Assembly: GCA_050251775.1 (NCBI GenBank)
Contig: JBFWMD010000009.1
Coordinates: 1-64,000, forward strand
Source: Paucidesulfovibrio sp050251775
Lineage (GTDB): Bacteria; Desulfobacterota; Desulfovibrionia; Desulfovibrionales; Desulfovibrionaceae
Direction of reading: 5' to 3'
Length of the DNA stretch: 64,000 bases
Translations under genes and position numbers: made by a program
Part shown: positions 25,348 to 33,585 of the stretch, piece by piece
Numbering within the stretch: position 1 is the stretch's first letter
Layout: each line of letters begins with the position of its first letter
The notes under the pieces: generated by a model
Told to the model about the DNA's origin: nothing
Database searches by the model: none
Seen by the model: only the letters and a program-made list of their open reading frames with translations

Positions 25348-25473
25348 ACCGCAATAAGCCGCGACGGACCACAACGAAACCGCAACGACCATCCGTAACC
25401 CACAACGAAACAACGATGAAACCCGAGGGGGGCCGCAAGGCCTCCCTCTTCGTCTCCCACCCCCGGACGCGAA

Positions 25474-25517
25474 AAGGCCGGTGCGGAAAGAATCCGCACC
25501 GGCCTTGCTCGTTTTTT
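25474..25517 (+). terminator. Bidirectional intrinsic terminator
   Basis: AAGGCCGGTGCGGA pairs with TCCGCACCGGCCTT and is followed by GCTCGTTTTTT on the plus strand; on the minus strand the stem is followed by TTTTCGCG. It ends the multiheme gene (+) and probably the DJ-1/PfpI gene (-). Confidence 0.85.
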
Positions 25518-25528
25518 CCAAGGGCGCG

Positions 25529-26125
25529 CTACTGGGCGTCCAGTATCTCGACCACAGCCGCGCCGAACTTTTTGGCCGCTTTGGGGCCGTTGCCCGTGAC
25601 CAGCTTGCCGTCCACGACCACACTGCCTTTCTTGTAGTCGCAGCCGTTTTCCTTGAGAATCGCCGGGCCGGACCAGCTGTCCGCCACAGTGGCCTGCCGC
25701 CCCTGCAGCACGCCCGCCTTGGCCAGGGCCACGGGGGAGTAGCAAATGGCCCCGAGGACCTTGCCCTGCTCCATGGCCTCGCGGGCGATGCGCTGGGCCT
25801 CGGGCCGCTCCACCAACGTGCGCGAGCCCTTGCCCCCGATGAAGACCACGGCGTCATAGTCGGCCACGTTCACCTCGGCCAGGGTCAGGTCCACCTCGAC
25901 TTTTTTGCCGTTCTGGCCTTTGGCCGTGCCCATTTCCGCGGCGGCCACGGAAACGATCACGCCCGCATCGTCCAGTTTGGCGCGCGTGTCTTTGTATTCG
26001 GTGTCTTCAAAACCGTTGTAGGTGACGACCATCACGGCCTTCTTGCCCTGGGTTTCCGCCAGGGCCGGCAAGGAGCAGACAAAGCAGAGCAGGAACAGGA
26101 ACAGACAGGACAGCATTCGCTTCAT
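25529..26125 (-). CDS. Exported DJ-1/PfpI-family protein
   Basis: The mature protein belongs to the DJ-1/PfpI superfamily: AVMVVTYNGFEDTEY at the start, ADYDAVVFIGGKGSRTL in the centre and the nucleophile elbow LGAICYSPVALAKAGVL with the family cysteine. A signal peptide is evident (KRMLSCLFLFLLCFVCSLPA followed by LAE), so unlike most relatives it acts in the periplasm. Functions in the family include proteolysis-like, glyoxalase and chaperone activity; none can be assigned. The Met at 26125 follows GGAGACCCCACC; the frame further upstream is not needed. 198 aa. Confidence 0.86.
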   Translation of the reverse strand: MKRMLSCLFLFLLCFVCSLPALAETQGKKAVMVVTYNGFEDTEYKDTRAKLDDAGVIVSVAAAEMGTAKGQNGKKVEVDLTLAEVNVADYDAVVFIGGKGSRTLVERPEAQRIAREAMEQGKVLGAICYSPVALAKAGVLQGRQATVADSWSGPAILKENGCDYKKGSVVVDGKLVTGNGPKAAKKFGAAVVEILDAQ

Positions 26126-26301
26126 GGTGGGGTCTCCTTGTTGCGTCCGCATCGGACAATGCAAAAAAAGTTTCCGGCTTCGTTAGCAGCACACAACAGA
26201 AAATTCAATCTTTCTTGAGCCTGGGCGCAGCGCTTCCTTCCCGCCGTTTTTTTGCGTATCCTGCCGAATCACATCACAACCGACAGGAGACGAACAGGCT
26301 C

Positions 26302-27492
26302 ATGAGCATCTTGTCAGCGCAGATCAGCGGATATCTGGATCGGGCGTCCTGGATTCGGAAAATGTTCGAGGCCGGGACCGAACTCAAACGCAAATTCGGC
26401 GAAGACGCGGTCTGCGACTTCAGCCTGGGCAACCCGGACCTGGCCCCGCCCGCGGTCATGGTCCAGGCCGTGCGCGACCTGGCCGAGCAGGCTGATCAGC
26501 CCATGATCTTCGGCTACATGCCCAACGCGGGCTATCCCTTTGCCCGCGAGGCTCTGGCCAGACATCTTTGCGGCGAGCAGGCCGTGGCGCTCACGGCTGA
26601 TGATCTGATCATCACATGCGGGGCAGCCGGAGCCATCAACGCCTTTTACCGCGCCGTGCTCGAACCGGGAGACGAGATCATCTGCCTCTCGCCCTATTTC
26701 GTGGAATACGGATTCTACGTGGAGAACTACGGCGGTACGCTCAAGCCCGTGCCCACGCATCCCGAGGACTTCTCCCCGGACCTGGAGGCTCTGGAAGCGG
26801 CCATCACGGACAAAACCCGCGTGCTTTTGGTGAACTCGCCCAACAACCCCACGGGCGTGGTCTACACCGCCGAACAGATGCGGGCCCTGGCCGACCTCCT
26901 GGCCCGCAAGTCCGCAGGCCGGAAGCGGCCCATCTTCCTCGTTCTGGACGAACCCTACCGCTTCCTGACCTACGACGGCGTGAGCGTGCCTCCGGCCCTG
27001 GGTATCTATCCCCACACCGTACTGTGCAGCTCCTTCTCCAAAAACCTGGCCCTGGCGGGCGAACGCGTGGGCTACGCCGCCGTGAACCCGGAAATGCCCG
27101 GCAAGAAGGAACTCATTGCGGGCCTTGTGCTGACCAACCGCATCCTCGGTTTCGTCAACGCCCCGGCCATCGGCCAGCGGCTCATGGCCGCTTCCCTGGG
27201 GTCCCAGGTGGATGTGGGCGTCTACGCCGAACGGCGCGCGGCCATGGCCAAGGTCCTGGACAACGCGGGCATCAAGTACGCCACGCCCAAGGGCGCGTTC
27301 TACTTCTTCCCCCAGGTTCCCGGCGGGGACGACCTGGCCTTCTGCGCCGCGCTCCAGGAAGAACGCATCCTGGCCGTGCCCGGACGCGGTTTTGGCATGC
27401 CCGGCTTCATGCGTCTGGCCTTCTGCTGCGACAAAGCCATCATCGAACGCAGCGCCGAGGGCTTTCAGCGCGCCACGGCCCGCTTCCAATAG
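26302..27492 (+). CDS. PLP-dependent class I/II aminotransferase
   Basis: Fold-type I aminotransferase of 396 aa. Conserved pieces are CDFSLGNPDLAPP near the N-terminus, TCGAAGAINAFYRAVLEPGD (PLP phosphate region), LLVNSPNNPTGVVY, the Asp/Tyr pair in FLVLDEPYR and the Schiff-base lysine in SSFSKNLALAGERVGY. The C-terminus has the GAFYFFPQVP and RLAFCC pattern of AspC/AlaA-like enzymes; alanine, aspartate or aromatic substrates are all possible. The ATG at 26302 is chosen because the sequence before it lacks family similarity; CAGGAGACG lies 12 bases upstream. It stands alone and ends at a hairpin. Confidence 0.9.
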   Translation: MSILSAQISGYLDRASWIRKMFEAGTELKRKFGEDAVCDFSLGNPDLAPPAVMVQAVRDLAEQADQPMIFGYMPNAGYPFAREALARHLCGEQAVALTADDLIITCGAAGAINAFYRAVLEPGDEIICLSPYFVEYGFYVENYGGTLKPVPTHPEDFSPDLEALEAAITDKTRVLLVNSPNNPTGVVYTAEQMRALADLLARKSAGRKRPIFLVLDEPYRFLTYDGVSVPPALGIYPHTVLCSSFSKNLALAGERVGYAAVNPEMPGKKELIAGLVLTNRILGFVNAPAIGQRLMAASLGSQVDVGVYAERRAAMAKVLDNAGIKYATPKGAFYFFPQVPGGDDLAFCAALQEERILAVPGRGFGMPGFMRLAFCCDKAIIERSAEGFQRATARFQ

Positions 27493-27497
27493 CCCGA

Positions 27498-27534
27498 AAA
27501 AACGACAGCCCCGGAACCTCGCGGTTCCGGGGCT
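27498..27534 (-). terminator. Hairpin with T-run between aminotransferase and small gene
   Basis: AGCCCCGGAACC and GGTTCCGGGGCT form a 12-bp perfect stem (27507-27534) with a 4-base loop. On the minus strand it is followed by GTCGTTTTTT, fitting a terminator for the small gene at 27593-27760; on the plus strand it lies 15 bases after the aminotransferase stop. Confidence 0.78.
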
Positions 27535-27592
27535 GGATTATGGGGAAAGGACGCGTCGGCCCGTCAGGTGGCCGTGGCGTTCTCTTGCGGGA

Positions 27593-27760
27593 CTATCGAA
27601 GCTGGCTCAGTCCGGCGAAAATCGCCACGGACACGGCCACCCAGAAGACGGTCTTGAGGATTCCCGCTGCACGCGACTGGAACAGCCGATTGGAGAACCG
27701 CTCACTCTGCCAGATCGGGCCGGAGCCTTCAGGGCTCACCAGATAGCGGACCATTTCCAT
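27593..27760 (-). CDS. Short membrane protein, 55 aa, paired with LysR gene
   Basis: Too short for most ORF callers. It starts MEMVRYLVSPEGSG, and its C-terminal 25 residues are hydrophobic (GILKTVFWVAVSVAIFAGL), so it is a single-pass inner-membrane peptide. GGAGG lies 9 bases before the ATG at 27760 and a terminator follows. Its C-terminus resembles that of a second small gene at 28988-29173: KTVFWVAVSVAIFAGLSQL against KAVFWVAMSILGSIGIGQL. Each lies divergent from one of two paralogous LysR regulators. Function unknown; the conserved pairing argues that both genes are real. Confidence 0.7.
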   Translation of the reverse strand: MEMVRYLVSPEGSGPIWQSERFSNRLFQSRAAGILKTVFWVAVSVAIFAGLSQLR

Positions 27761-28006
27761 GATTTTGACCTCCGATATTTATCGCGGCGAGATGCCGCGT
27801 TGCTCTCTTGATTTCGATCTGCCCCTGCGGCGCGAAAAAATCCAATCACTTTTTTGCGCGTTGCGTCTTCTGATTTGCTGATCATGCTGAAAACGCGAAT
27901 CCGTTCCAAGCGGACACGCGGGGGCAACGGAGAGTCGCCAACCCTTGGCCGCTAATTGAAATCCCCGATGATTGAACCTCTGGCGGAAACAACGTAAGAG
28001 TGAGGC

Positions 28007-28963
28007 ATGGAACTCTACCAGCTTCGCACTTTTGTGGCCGTGGCCGAGGAAAAACACCTCACCCGCGCTTCGGAACGACTTTTCGTCAGCCAGCCCGCTG
28101 TCAGCGCCCACATCAAGGCCCTGGAAAAAGAGCTGGGGGTCAAGCTTTTCCGGCGCACAGCCAGGGGCATGGAGCTGACGCGCGAGGGCGACGCCCTGAA
28201 ACCCAAGGCGGACGCGGTTCTGGCCTCGGCCAGAGAGCTGCTCTATCTGGCGCGGGCCATGGGCAACGAACTGGTGGGCAACTTCAAGCTGGGGCTGAAT
28301 ACGGATGTGGATTTTTTGCGGCTCAATGCGCTGCTCTCCTGTATGATGGAAAAGCACCCGCGCGTGGCCGTGACTCTGCTGCACTCCACGTCCGCGCGCA
28401 TCGCCGAGCAGGTGGCCGCGGGCAACTGGGACGCGGGTTTTGTGTTCACGCCCCCGCGCTACCCCGAGCTGGCCGCCATGCCCCTGTTCACCTTCCGGCT
28501 CTTTGTGGCCGGGCACGAAAAATTCCAGGCCGATCTCCAAAACGCGGGCTGGCCCGAGCTGGCCAAACTGCCCTGGATCTGGACCACGGCCAACTGCCCG
28601 TACCACCGGCTGGTGCGCAAAATCTTCGACGGACACAACCTCAGCCCGTCGCAAATCATCGAGGCGGACAGCGAAGCCGTGGTGCGCTCGCTGCTCAGCG
28701 CGGGCAAGGGTCTGGCCCTGCTGCGAGAGGATGAGGTGGAGACCCTTTCCCGGTTGGGAGGGCTGGCGGTCTGGCCCGGCGAATCCCACGAGGTCCAGGC
28801 CTATTTCGTCTACCTGCTCTCCAGGGAAAAGGATCCCATGATCCGCGCGGTGCGCCACTGCGTGGCCGAAATGTGGGAAGGGGCGCGGCTCGCCCCCCTG
28901 CGCGAAAAGCAGGATGAAACTCCCGACCCGCAGCCCTCAGAAACGGAGTCCCCGGGAGACTGA
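28007..28963 (+). CDS. LysR-family regulator (copy 1)
   Basis: Transcription regulator of 318 aa. The winged helix-turn-helix is at the N-terminus (MELYQLRTFVAVAEEKHLTR then ASERLFVSQPAVSAHIKALE), and the rest is a periplasmic-binding-protein-like effector domain (about 90-300). The last 20 residues are a polar tail. The gene is divergent from the 55-aa membrane protein gene at 27593-27760, whose promoter region it shares, so regulation of that gene is likely in the usual LysR fashion. It is closely similar to copy 2 at 29323 (matching WELAKLPWIWT-type segments and HTH). Confidence 0.92.
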   Translation: MELYQLRTFVAVAEEKHLTRASERLFVSQPAVSAHIKALEKELGVKLFRRTARGMELTREGDALKPKADAVLASARELLYLARAMGNELVGNFKLGLNTDVDFLRLNALLSCMMEKHPRVAVTLLHSTSARIAEQVAAGNWDAGFVFTPPRYPELAAMPLFTFRLFVAGHEKFQADLQNAGWPELAKLPWIWTTANCPYHRLVRKIFDGHNLSPSQIIEADSEAVVRSLLSAGKGLALLREDEVETLSRLGGLAVWPGESHEVQAYFVYLLSREKDPMIRAVRHCVAEMWEGARLAPLREKQDETPDPQPSETESPGD

Positions 28964-28987
28964 CCGTCAGGATCGGCGCGGTCGAGC

Positions 28988-29173
28988 CTAGTGCAGCTGG
29001 CCGATGCCAATGGAGCCGAGAATGGACATGGCCACCCAGAACACGGCCTTGGTCCTTCCGGCGCGCACCTGCGCCGCCCGGCTCCAGCCCCGCAGAAGCA
29101 GCCGCGTCAGCCGGTCCGAATCCTCGACGCCCACGATGAACAGTCCAAGGTCTCTGAATTCCCGTGCGTTCAT
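28988..29173 (-). CDS. Short membrane protein, 61 aa, paired with second LysR gene
   Basis: Starts MNAREFRDLGLFIVGVEDSD and ends with a hydrophobic helix, KAVFWVAMSILGSIGIGQL, preceded by a basic stretch (RAAQVRAGRT). CAAGGAGGAGC precedes the ATG at 29173. The C-terminus matches the 55-aa protein at 27593-27760, while the N-terminal halves differ. It lies between the two LysR genes and is divergent from the second. No known family. Confidence 0.7.
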   Translation of the reverse strand: MNAREFRDLGLFIVGVEDSDRLTRLLLRGWSRAAQVRAGRTKAVFWVAMSILGSIGIGQLH

Positions 29174-29260
29174 GCGCTCCTCCTTGCTTGCGGTTGCTGC
29201 TGGTTTCCCGATTTCAGCCGCACCATAGCCCGTTGTCCGTCTCGGCATCCAATCGCATTG

Positions 29261-29279
29261 TCCGAAGCAGGGGTTCGGA
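29261..29279. promoter_or_regulatory. Candidate LysR operator between small gene and LysR copy 2
   Basis: Perfect inverted repeat TCCGAA-N7-TTCGGA in the divergent spacer, 44 bases before the GTG of LysR copy 2. The position and 19-bp size fit a LysR autoregulatory site; a second TCGG/CCGA pair follows at 29275-29287. Confidence 0.45.
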
Positions 29280-29322
29280 ATATCCGATTGTGCATCCGTG
29301 CGAATCATCGTATGCAGAGTGC

Positions 29323-30261
29323 GTGGAACTCTATCATCTGCGCACCTTTGTGACTGTGGCCGAGGAAGGCCATCTGACCCGTGCGTCCGAGCGGCTGTTC
29401 ATCAGCCAGCCCTCGGTGAGCGCGCACGTCAAGGCCCTGGAGGAGGAGCTGGGCTTGCCGCTCTTCCGTCGGACACCCAAAGGGATGCTGCTCACTCCGG
29501 AGGGCCGGGTGCTCCTGGAGCACGCCCGCCAGGCCCTGGACGCGGCCGGCGGCCTGCTCTTCAAGGCCAGAAGCCTGCGCCGCGAGGTGCGCGGCACGTT
29601 GCGCCTGGGCCTGAACACGGATTCCGTGTTCCTGCGCGTCAGCCGTCTGGCCGCGCTCCTGGACCAACGCCACCCCCAGGTGGAGTTGAGCCTCAACACC
29701 AGCGTCACGGGCCGGATCATGGAGGCGTTGCGGGCCGGCAGTCTGGACGCTGGATTCGTCTTCCACGAATCCGATCCCGTGGAATTCTCCTTTTTGCGGC
29801 TCTGCTCCTTCCGGCTGCTGATCATGGGTCCGGCCGTCTGGCGCGAACGCATTGAACGCGCGGGCTGGGCGGAATTGGCCCGGCTGCCCTGGATCTGGAC
29901 CCCGCCGCACTGCCCCTGCTACCAGCTCGGCGAGGAAATGTTCAAACGCCGCAAGCTGAACCTGACCAAGACCATCGAATCGGATAACGAAAGCGTGGTC
30001 AACGACCTGATCATCGCGGGCAAGGGGATCTCCCTGGTGCGCGAGGATGACGCCCGGACCGCCGAAGCCGCCGGACTGATGGTCCGCTGGCCGCGCGAGG
30101 CCATTCCCCTGCACGCCTATCTCGTTTCCCTGCCCTCCCGGGCCGACGACCCCCTGCTGGTGGCTCTGCGTTCAGCCGTGGCCGATGTCTGGAAACCAGA
30201 GTCCGAAAACGTCTGCGAGGACGCGCTTGCGGACCCCCTCCGGGGCGCGACCCCGGCCTGA
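29323..30261 (+). CDS. LysR-family regulator (copy 2)
   Basis: Paralogue of copy 1. The HTH reads VELYHLRTFVTVAEEGHLTR then ASERLFISQPSVSAHVKALE and the effector domain follows (GTLRLGLNTDSVFLRVSRLA). Translation is taken to begin at the GTG at 29323, which aligns with the ATG of copy 1; the frame is open further upstream (to 29164) but that part overlaps the divergent small gene's start. The ribosome site is weak. 312 aa. It ends about 100 bases before purD. Target probably the 61-aa membrane protein gene at 28988. Confidence 0.88.
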   Translation: MELYHLRTFVTVAEEGHLTRASERLFISQPSVSAHVKALEEELGLPLFRRTPKGMLLTPEGRVLLEHARQALDAAGGLLFKARSLRREVRGTLRLGLNTDSVFLRVSRLAALLDQRHPQVELSLNTSVTGRIMEALRAGSLDAGFVFHESDPVEFSFLRLCSFRLLIMGPAVWRERIERAGWAELARLPWIWTPPHCPCYQLGEEMFKRRKLNLTKTIESDNESVVNDLIIAGKGISLVREDDARTAEAAGLMVRWPREAIPLHAYLVSLPSRADDPLLVALRSAVADVWKPESENVCEDALADPLRGATPA

Positions 30262-30366
30262 CCTTCTGACCGCTGTGGTGTCGAACCCCACTCAAGCCGC
30301 GCACGTCTTGCCTTCCGGGGACGTTTCCCTTACACCTTTGCCAAAAGATACCGAACGGAGATGCCC

Positions 30367-31647
30367 ATGAAGATACTTGTGGTCGGCTCGGGCGGGCGCG
30401 AACACGCGCTCTGCTGGAAGCTGCGTCAGAGTCCCCGGGTCAGCGCGATCTATTGCGCGCCGGGCAACGGCGGAACCGCCGCCGAGGGCCTGAACGTGCC
30501 CATCAAGGACGACGACATCCCCGCCCTGATCGCCTTTGCCAAGGAAAAGAAAATCGACCTCGTGGTGGCCGGTCCGGAGCTGCCCCTGGTGCTCGGCCTG
30601 GCCGACGCTCTGACCCGCGAAAACATCCCTTGCTTCGGCCCCAATGCCTACGCCGCCAATCTGGAAGGCTCCAAGGCCTTTTCCAAGACCGTGATGCATG
30701 AATCCGGCGTGCCCACGGCCCCGTTTCGCATCTTCGACGAATTCGAACTGGCCCGCGACTTTGTGCGCGAAAAGGGCGCGCCCATCGTGATCAAGGCCGA
30801 CGGCCTGGCCGCAGGCAAGGGCGTGGTCGTGGCCCGCAGTGTGGACGAGGCCATCGAGGCCCTGGACGAAATGATGAACCGCAAGGTCTTCGGCTCCGCT
30901 GGCGACCGCGTGGTGGTCGAGGAAACCCTGCAAGGGGAGGAAGCCTCGTTCCTGGCTTTCTGCGACGGACTGCACTATGCGGTGCTGCCCTCTTCCCAGG
31001 ACCACAAGGCCGTGGGCGAAGGGGACACCGGCCCGAACACCGGGGGCATGGGCGCGTACAGCCCGGCCCCGATCCTGCCGCGCGAAAAGTTCGAGGAAAC
31101 CGCCGAACTGGCCATCCGGCCCATTCTCCGGCACATGGCGGAAAAGGGCCAGCCCTACAAGGGCGTGCTCTATGCCGGACTGATGTACACCGAGAACGGC
31201 CCGCAGGTCCTCGAATACAACGTGCGCTTCGGCGATCCGGAATGCCAGCCACTGCTGATGCGCCTGGACAGCGACCTCCTGGAGATCATGCTCGCCTGCA
31301 TCGAGGGCCGCCTGCCCGAGGTCTCGGTCAAGGCCCGGCCCGAATCCGCCCTGGGCGTGGTCATGGCCGCGGCGGGCTACCCCAAAAGCTATCCCAAGGG
31401 CATGGAAATCACGGGCATTGCCGAGGCCGAGGCCGAGCCGGACGTGAAGGTCTTCCAGGCCGGAACCCGCGCCGGAGAGAATGGCCGGATCCTGACCTCC
31501 GGAGGCCGCGTGCTCTGCGTCACAGCCCTGGGCGAGGACCTGGCCGAGGCCAAAAAGCGCGCCTACCAGGCCGTGGCCAAGATTCGTTTTGATAACTGCC
31601 AGTATCGCCGCGACATCGGCGACAAGGGCCTCAATCGGCTCAAGTAG
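30367..31647 (+). CDS. purD: Phosphoribosylamine-glycine ligase (GAR synthetase)
   Basis: Second step of de novo purine synthesis: joins glycine to phosphoribosylamine with ATP. The 426-aa protein begins MKILVVGSGGREHALCWKL, the hallmark N-domain motif, and continues with ATP-grasp features: VIKADGLAAGKGVVVA, VVVEETLQGEEASFLAFCDG, the substrate loop GDTGPNTGGMGAYSPAP and the metal ligand region LEYNVRFGDPECQPLL. An ATG two codons upstream (30361) abuts the GGAG ribosome site, so 30367 is the better start. It leads a plus-strand run with purE and moaA. Confidence 0.96.
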   Translation: MKILVVGSGGREHALCWKLRQSPRVSAIYCAPGNGGTAAEGLNVPIKDDDIPALIAFAKEKKIDLVVAGPELPLVLGLADALTRENIPCFGPNAYAANLEGSKAFSKTVMHESGVPTAPFRIFDEFELARDFVREKGAPIVIKADGLAAGKGVVVARSVDEAIEALDEMMNRKVFGSAGDRVVVEETLQGEEASFLAFCDGLHYAVLPSSQDHKAVGEGDTGPNTGGMGAYSPAPILPREKFEETAELAIRPILRHMAEKGQPYKGVLYAGLMYTENGPQVLEYNVRFGDPECQPLLMRLDSDLLEIMLACIEGRLPEVSVKARPESALGVVMAAAGYPKSYPKGMEITGIAEAEAEPDVKVFQAGTRAGENGRILTSGGRVLCVTALGEDLAEAKKRAYQAVAKIRFDNCQYRRDIGDKGLNRLK

Positions 31648-31691
31648 CTTTTCCCCATTTCGCACCGCAGCGGCGGTCGCAAGGAGAGGAC

Positions 31692-32180
31692 ATGCCCCAA
31701 GTCGCCATATTCATGGGCAGCGCATCGGACGAAGAGAAGATGCGCCCCTGTGCCGAGGTGCTCGACACCCTTGGCGTAAGCTACCGCTTCACCATCACTT
31801 CGGCCCACCGCACCCCGGAGCGCACCGCCCGGCTCGTGGCCGAGCTGGAGCAGGAAGGCTGTCAGGTCTTCATCTGCGGCGCGGGGTTGGCCGCGCATCT
31901 GGCCGGAGCCGTGGCCGCCAAGACCACCCGCCCCGTGCTGGGCGTGCCGCTGACCGCCTCTCCTCTGGGCGGCATGGACGCGCTTCTGGCCACGGTGCAG
32001 ATGCCGCCGGGCTTCCCCGTGGGCACGCTGGCCCTGGACAAGGTCGGCGCGCGCAACGCCGCCTGGTTCGCTGCCCAGATCCTGGCCCTGCACGACCAGG
32101 ACCTGCACGCGCGCATCCACGCCAAGCGTCAGGGCTTCATCGAGGCCGTGGAGCAGGCCGCCGCCGAGCTGGAAGGCTAG
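31692..32180 (+). CDS. purE: N5-CAIR mutase (PurE class I)
   Basis: Converts N5-carboxyaminoimidazole ribonucleotide to CAIR in purine synthesis. The 162-aa protein shows VAIFMGSASDEEKM (phosphate-binding loop), FTITSAHRTPERT with the catalytic His, FICGAGLAAHLAGAVAAKT and VLGVPLTASPLGGMDALLATVQMPPG. Class I (bacterial mutase) is favoured over class II, which lacks the PurK partner; purK is not in the window. AGGAGAGGAC precedes the ATG. It follows purD by 44 bases and precedes moaA by 3. Confidence 0.95.
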   Translation: MPQVAIFMGSASDEEKMRPCAEVLDTLGVSYRFTITSAHRTPERTARLVAELEQEGCQVFICGAGLAAHLAGAVAAKTTRPVLGVPLTASPLGGMDALLATVQMPPGFPVGTLALDKVGARNAAWFAAQILALHDQDLHARIHAKRQGFIEAVEQAAAELEG

Positions 32181-32183
32181 CCC

Positions 32184-33176
32184 GTGCTCGCGGACCGGCG
32201 AGGACGCCGCATCAGCTATCTGCGCATTTCGGTCACCGACCGTTGCAACCTGCGCTGCCGCTACTGCACGGGTGGGATCAAGCAATTCATCCGCCACGAC
32301 GACATCCTGCGCTACGAGGAGCTCCACGGCATCATCGACACCGCCTTTGACCTGGGCGTGTCCAAGGTCCGGCTCACTGGCGGCGAGCCGTTCATGCGCC
32401 TGGGCTTTCCGGATTTCGTGCGCACGATCCTGGAACGCCATCCGGGCATGGACCTGCGCGTGACCACCAACGCCACCCTGCTGGGTCCCCACCTGGAGAA
32501 CCTGCGCAAGGCCGGACTCCGGCGGTTGAACATCTCCCTGGACACCCTGCACCCCAAGCGCTTTGCCGAAATCACGGGCAAGGACGCCTTTGCCGAGGTC
32601 TACGGCGCGATCATGCGCGCCCTGGACCTGGGCTACCAGGTCAAGATCAACGCCGTGGGTCTCAAGGGCATCAATGACGACGAACTGCCCGCCTTTCTCG
32701 CGCTGGCCGGGGAATATCCCATTGACGTTCGCTACATCGAATTCATGCCCATGGGCGGCTGCGGTCGCTGGGGACCGGACGCGGTCTGGCCGTCGGAAGT
32801 TATCCTGGAGCGTGCCCGGCGGATCGTTGGCCTGGAAGAAGTGCGCGACGCGGACCCCACGCGCGGCCCGGCCCGTGTCTATGCGATCCAGGGCGGCAAG
32901 GGCCGGCTCGGACTGATCTCGCCCCTGTCCGGGCACATCTGCGCTGTTTGCAACCGGCTGCGCCTGACATCGGACGGACGTTTGCGCACCTGTCTCTTCT
33001 CGGACAAAGAGTACCGGCTGCGACCGATCCTGCGCCATCCCCGTCTGGGCCTGCCCTACGCGGCGGAAGTCATGCGGCTGGCGACGCTGGACAAGCCCCT
33101 GGGCGAAGAACTGCTGCGCGCCCGGCGCGAGACGGAACTGGTCTGCTCCAAGGGCATGCTTTCCATCGGCGGATGA
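32184..33176 (+). CDS. moaA: GTP 3',8-cyclase (MoaA)
   Basis: Radical SAM enzyme that starts molybdopterin synthesis from GTP. The radical SAM cluster motif is in ISVTDRCNLRCRYC; the second, C-terminal 4Fe-4S site uses CAVCNRLRLTSDGRLRTCL. LTGGEPFMR is the SAM-binding GGE motif, and the protein ends in MLSIGG, the essential Gly-Gly tail. The start is a GTG at 32184, three bases after purE, so it is probably translationally linked with it. It fits an anaerobe using molybdo- or tungsto-enzymes. 330 aa; MoaC and others are not in view. Confidence 0.95.
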   Translation: MLADRRGRRISYLRISVTDRCNLRCRYCTGGIKQFIRHDDILRYEELHGIIDTAFDLGVSKVRLTGGEPFMRLGFPDFVRTILERHPGMDLRVTTNATLLGPHLENLRKAGLRRLNISLDTLHPKRFAEITGKDAFAEVYGAIMRALDLGYQVKINAVGLKGINDDELPAFLALAGEYPIDVRYIEFMPMGGCGRWGPDAVWPSEVILERARRIVGLEEVRDADPTRGPARVYAIQGGKGRLGLISPLSGHICAVCNRLRLTSDGRLRTCLFSDKEYRLRPILRHPRLGLPYAAEVMRLATLDKPLGEELLRARRETELVCSKGMLSIGG

Positions 33177-33585
33177 TCCCGCCGTGTATCCCTGCGCTAC
33201 TGACCGAATTTTGTCTCCCTGATTTCACCTGAGTCCCGGGCCACATTCCATGAAGGCAGCGGTCCGGGCCTTGAAATACGTCCCTGTTCCGCTTCCGGTT
33301 CACCCGTCATATATCTTCACATACAGCGATCATTCAACAACGCGAACACTGGTGCAATATTGGCGAATTCCATTTTGCACACCCTTTTCTTTTCCTGTCG
33401 TGCCAGCACAGCGCGTACTCATTTTTTGGTCATTCCCTGCTTGTCATCCTGTTTGTTTTTGATTTTCCCATGCTCGGCCGGCATTATTTTCCATTATGTA
33501 ATGTAAGATTTTATTTGACCACACTGAACTCTGTACGTTATTAGCTCTACAGCATTGTTTTCCTAAATTGCATTAAGGAGGCAAC
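33177..33585 (+). promoter_or_regulatory. AT-rich leader with likely sigma-70 promoter for the MucR-like gene
   Basis: 409 bases without a gene, much more AT-rich than its surroundings from about 33300 on. A TTGACC (33515-33520) and TATTAG (33539-33544) pair with 18-base spacing gives a plausible sigma-70 promoter about 40 bases before the MucR-type ATG. No terminator for moaA was recognised and no RNA gene identified. AT-rich upstream regions are typical binding sites for MucR-type regulators. Confidence 0.45.

Noticed and set aside
22699..25857. 1052-codon open frame on the minus strand over the multiheme gene
   Set aside because: It is antisense to a gene with clear CydA-like and CxxCH motifs; its translation is low-complexity Arg/Gly/His-rich sequence without any domain. 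High GC makes such long shadows common.
30292..31665. 457-codon minus-strand frame over purD
   Set aside because: Antisense of an unmistakable PurD; His/Gly-rich shadow composition.
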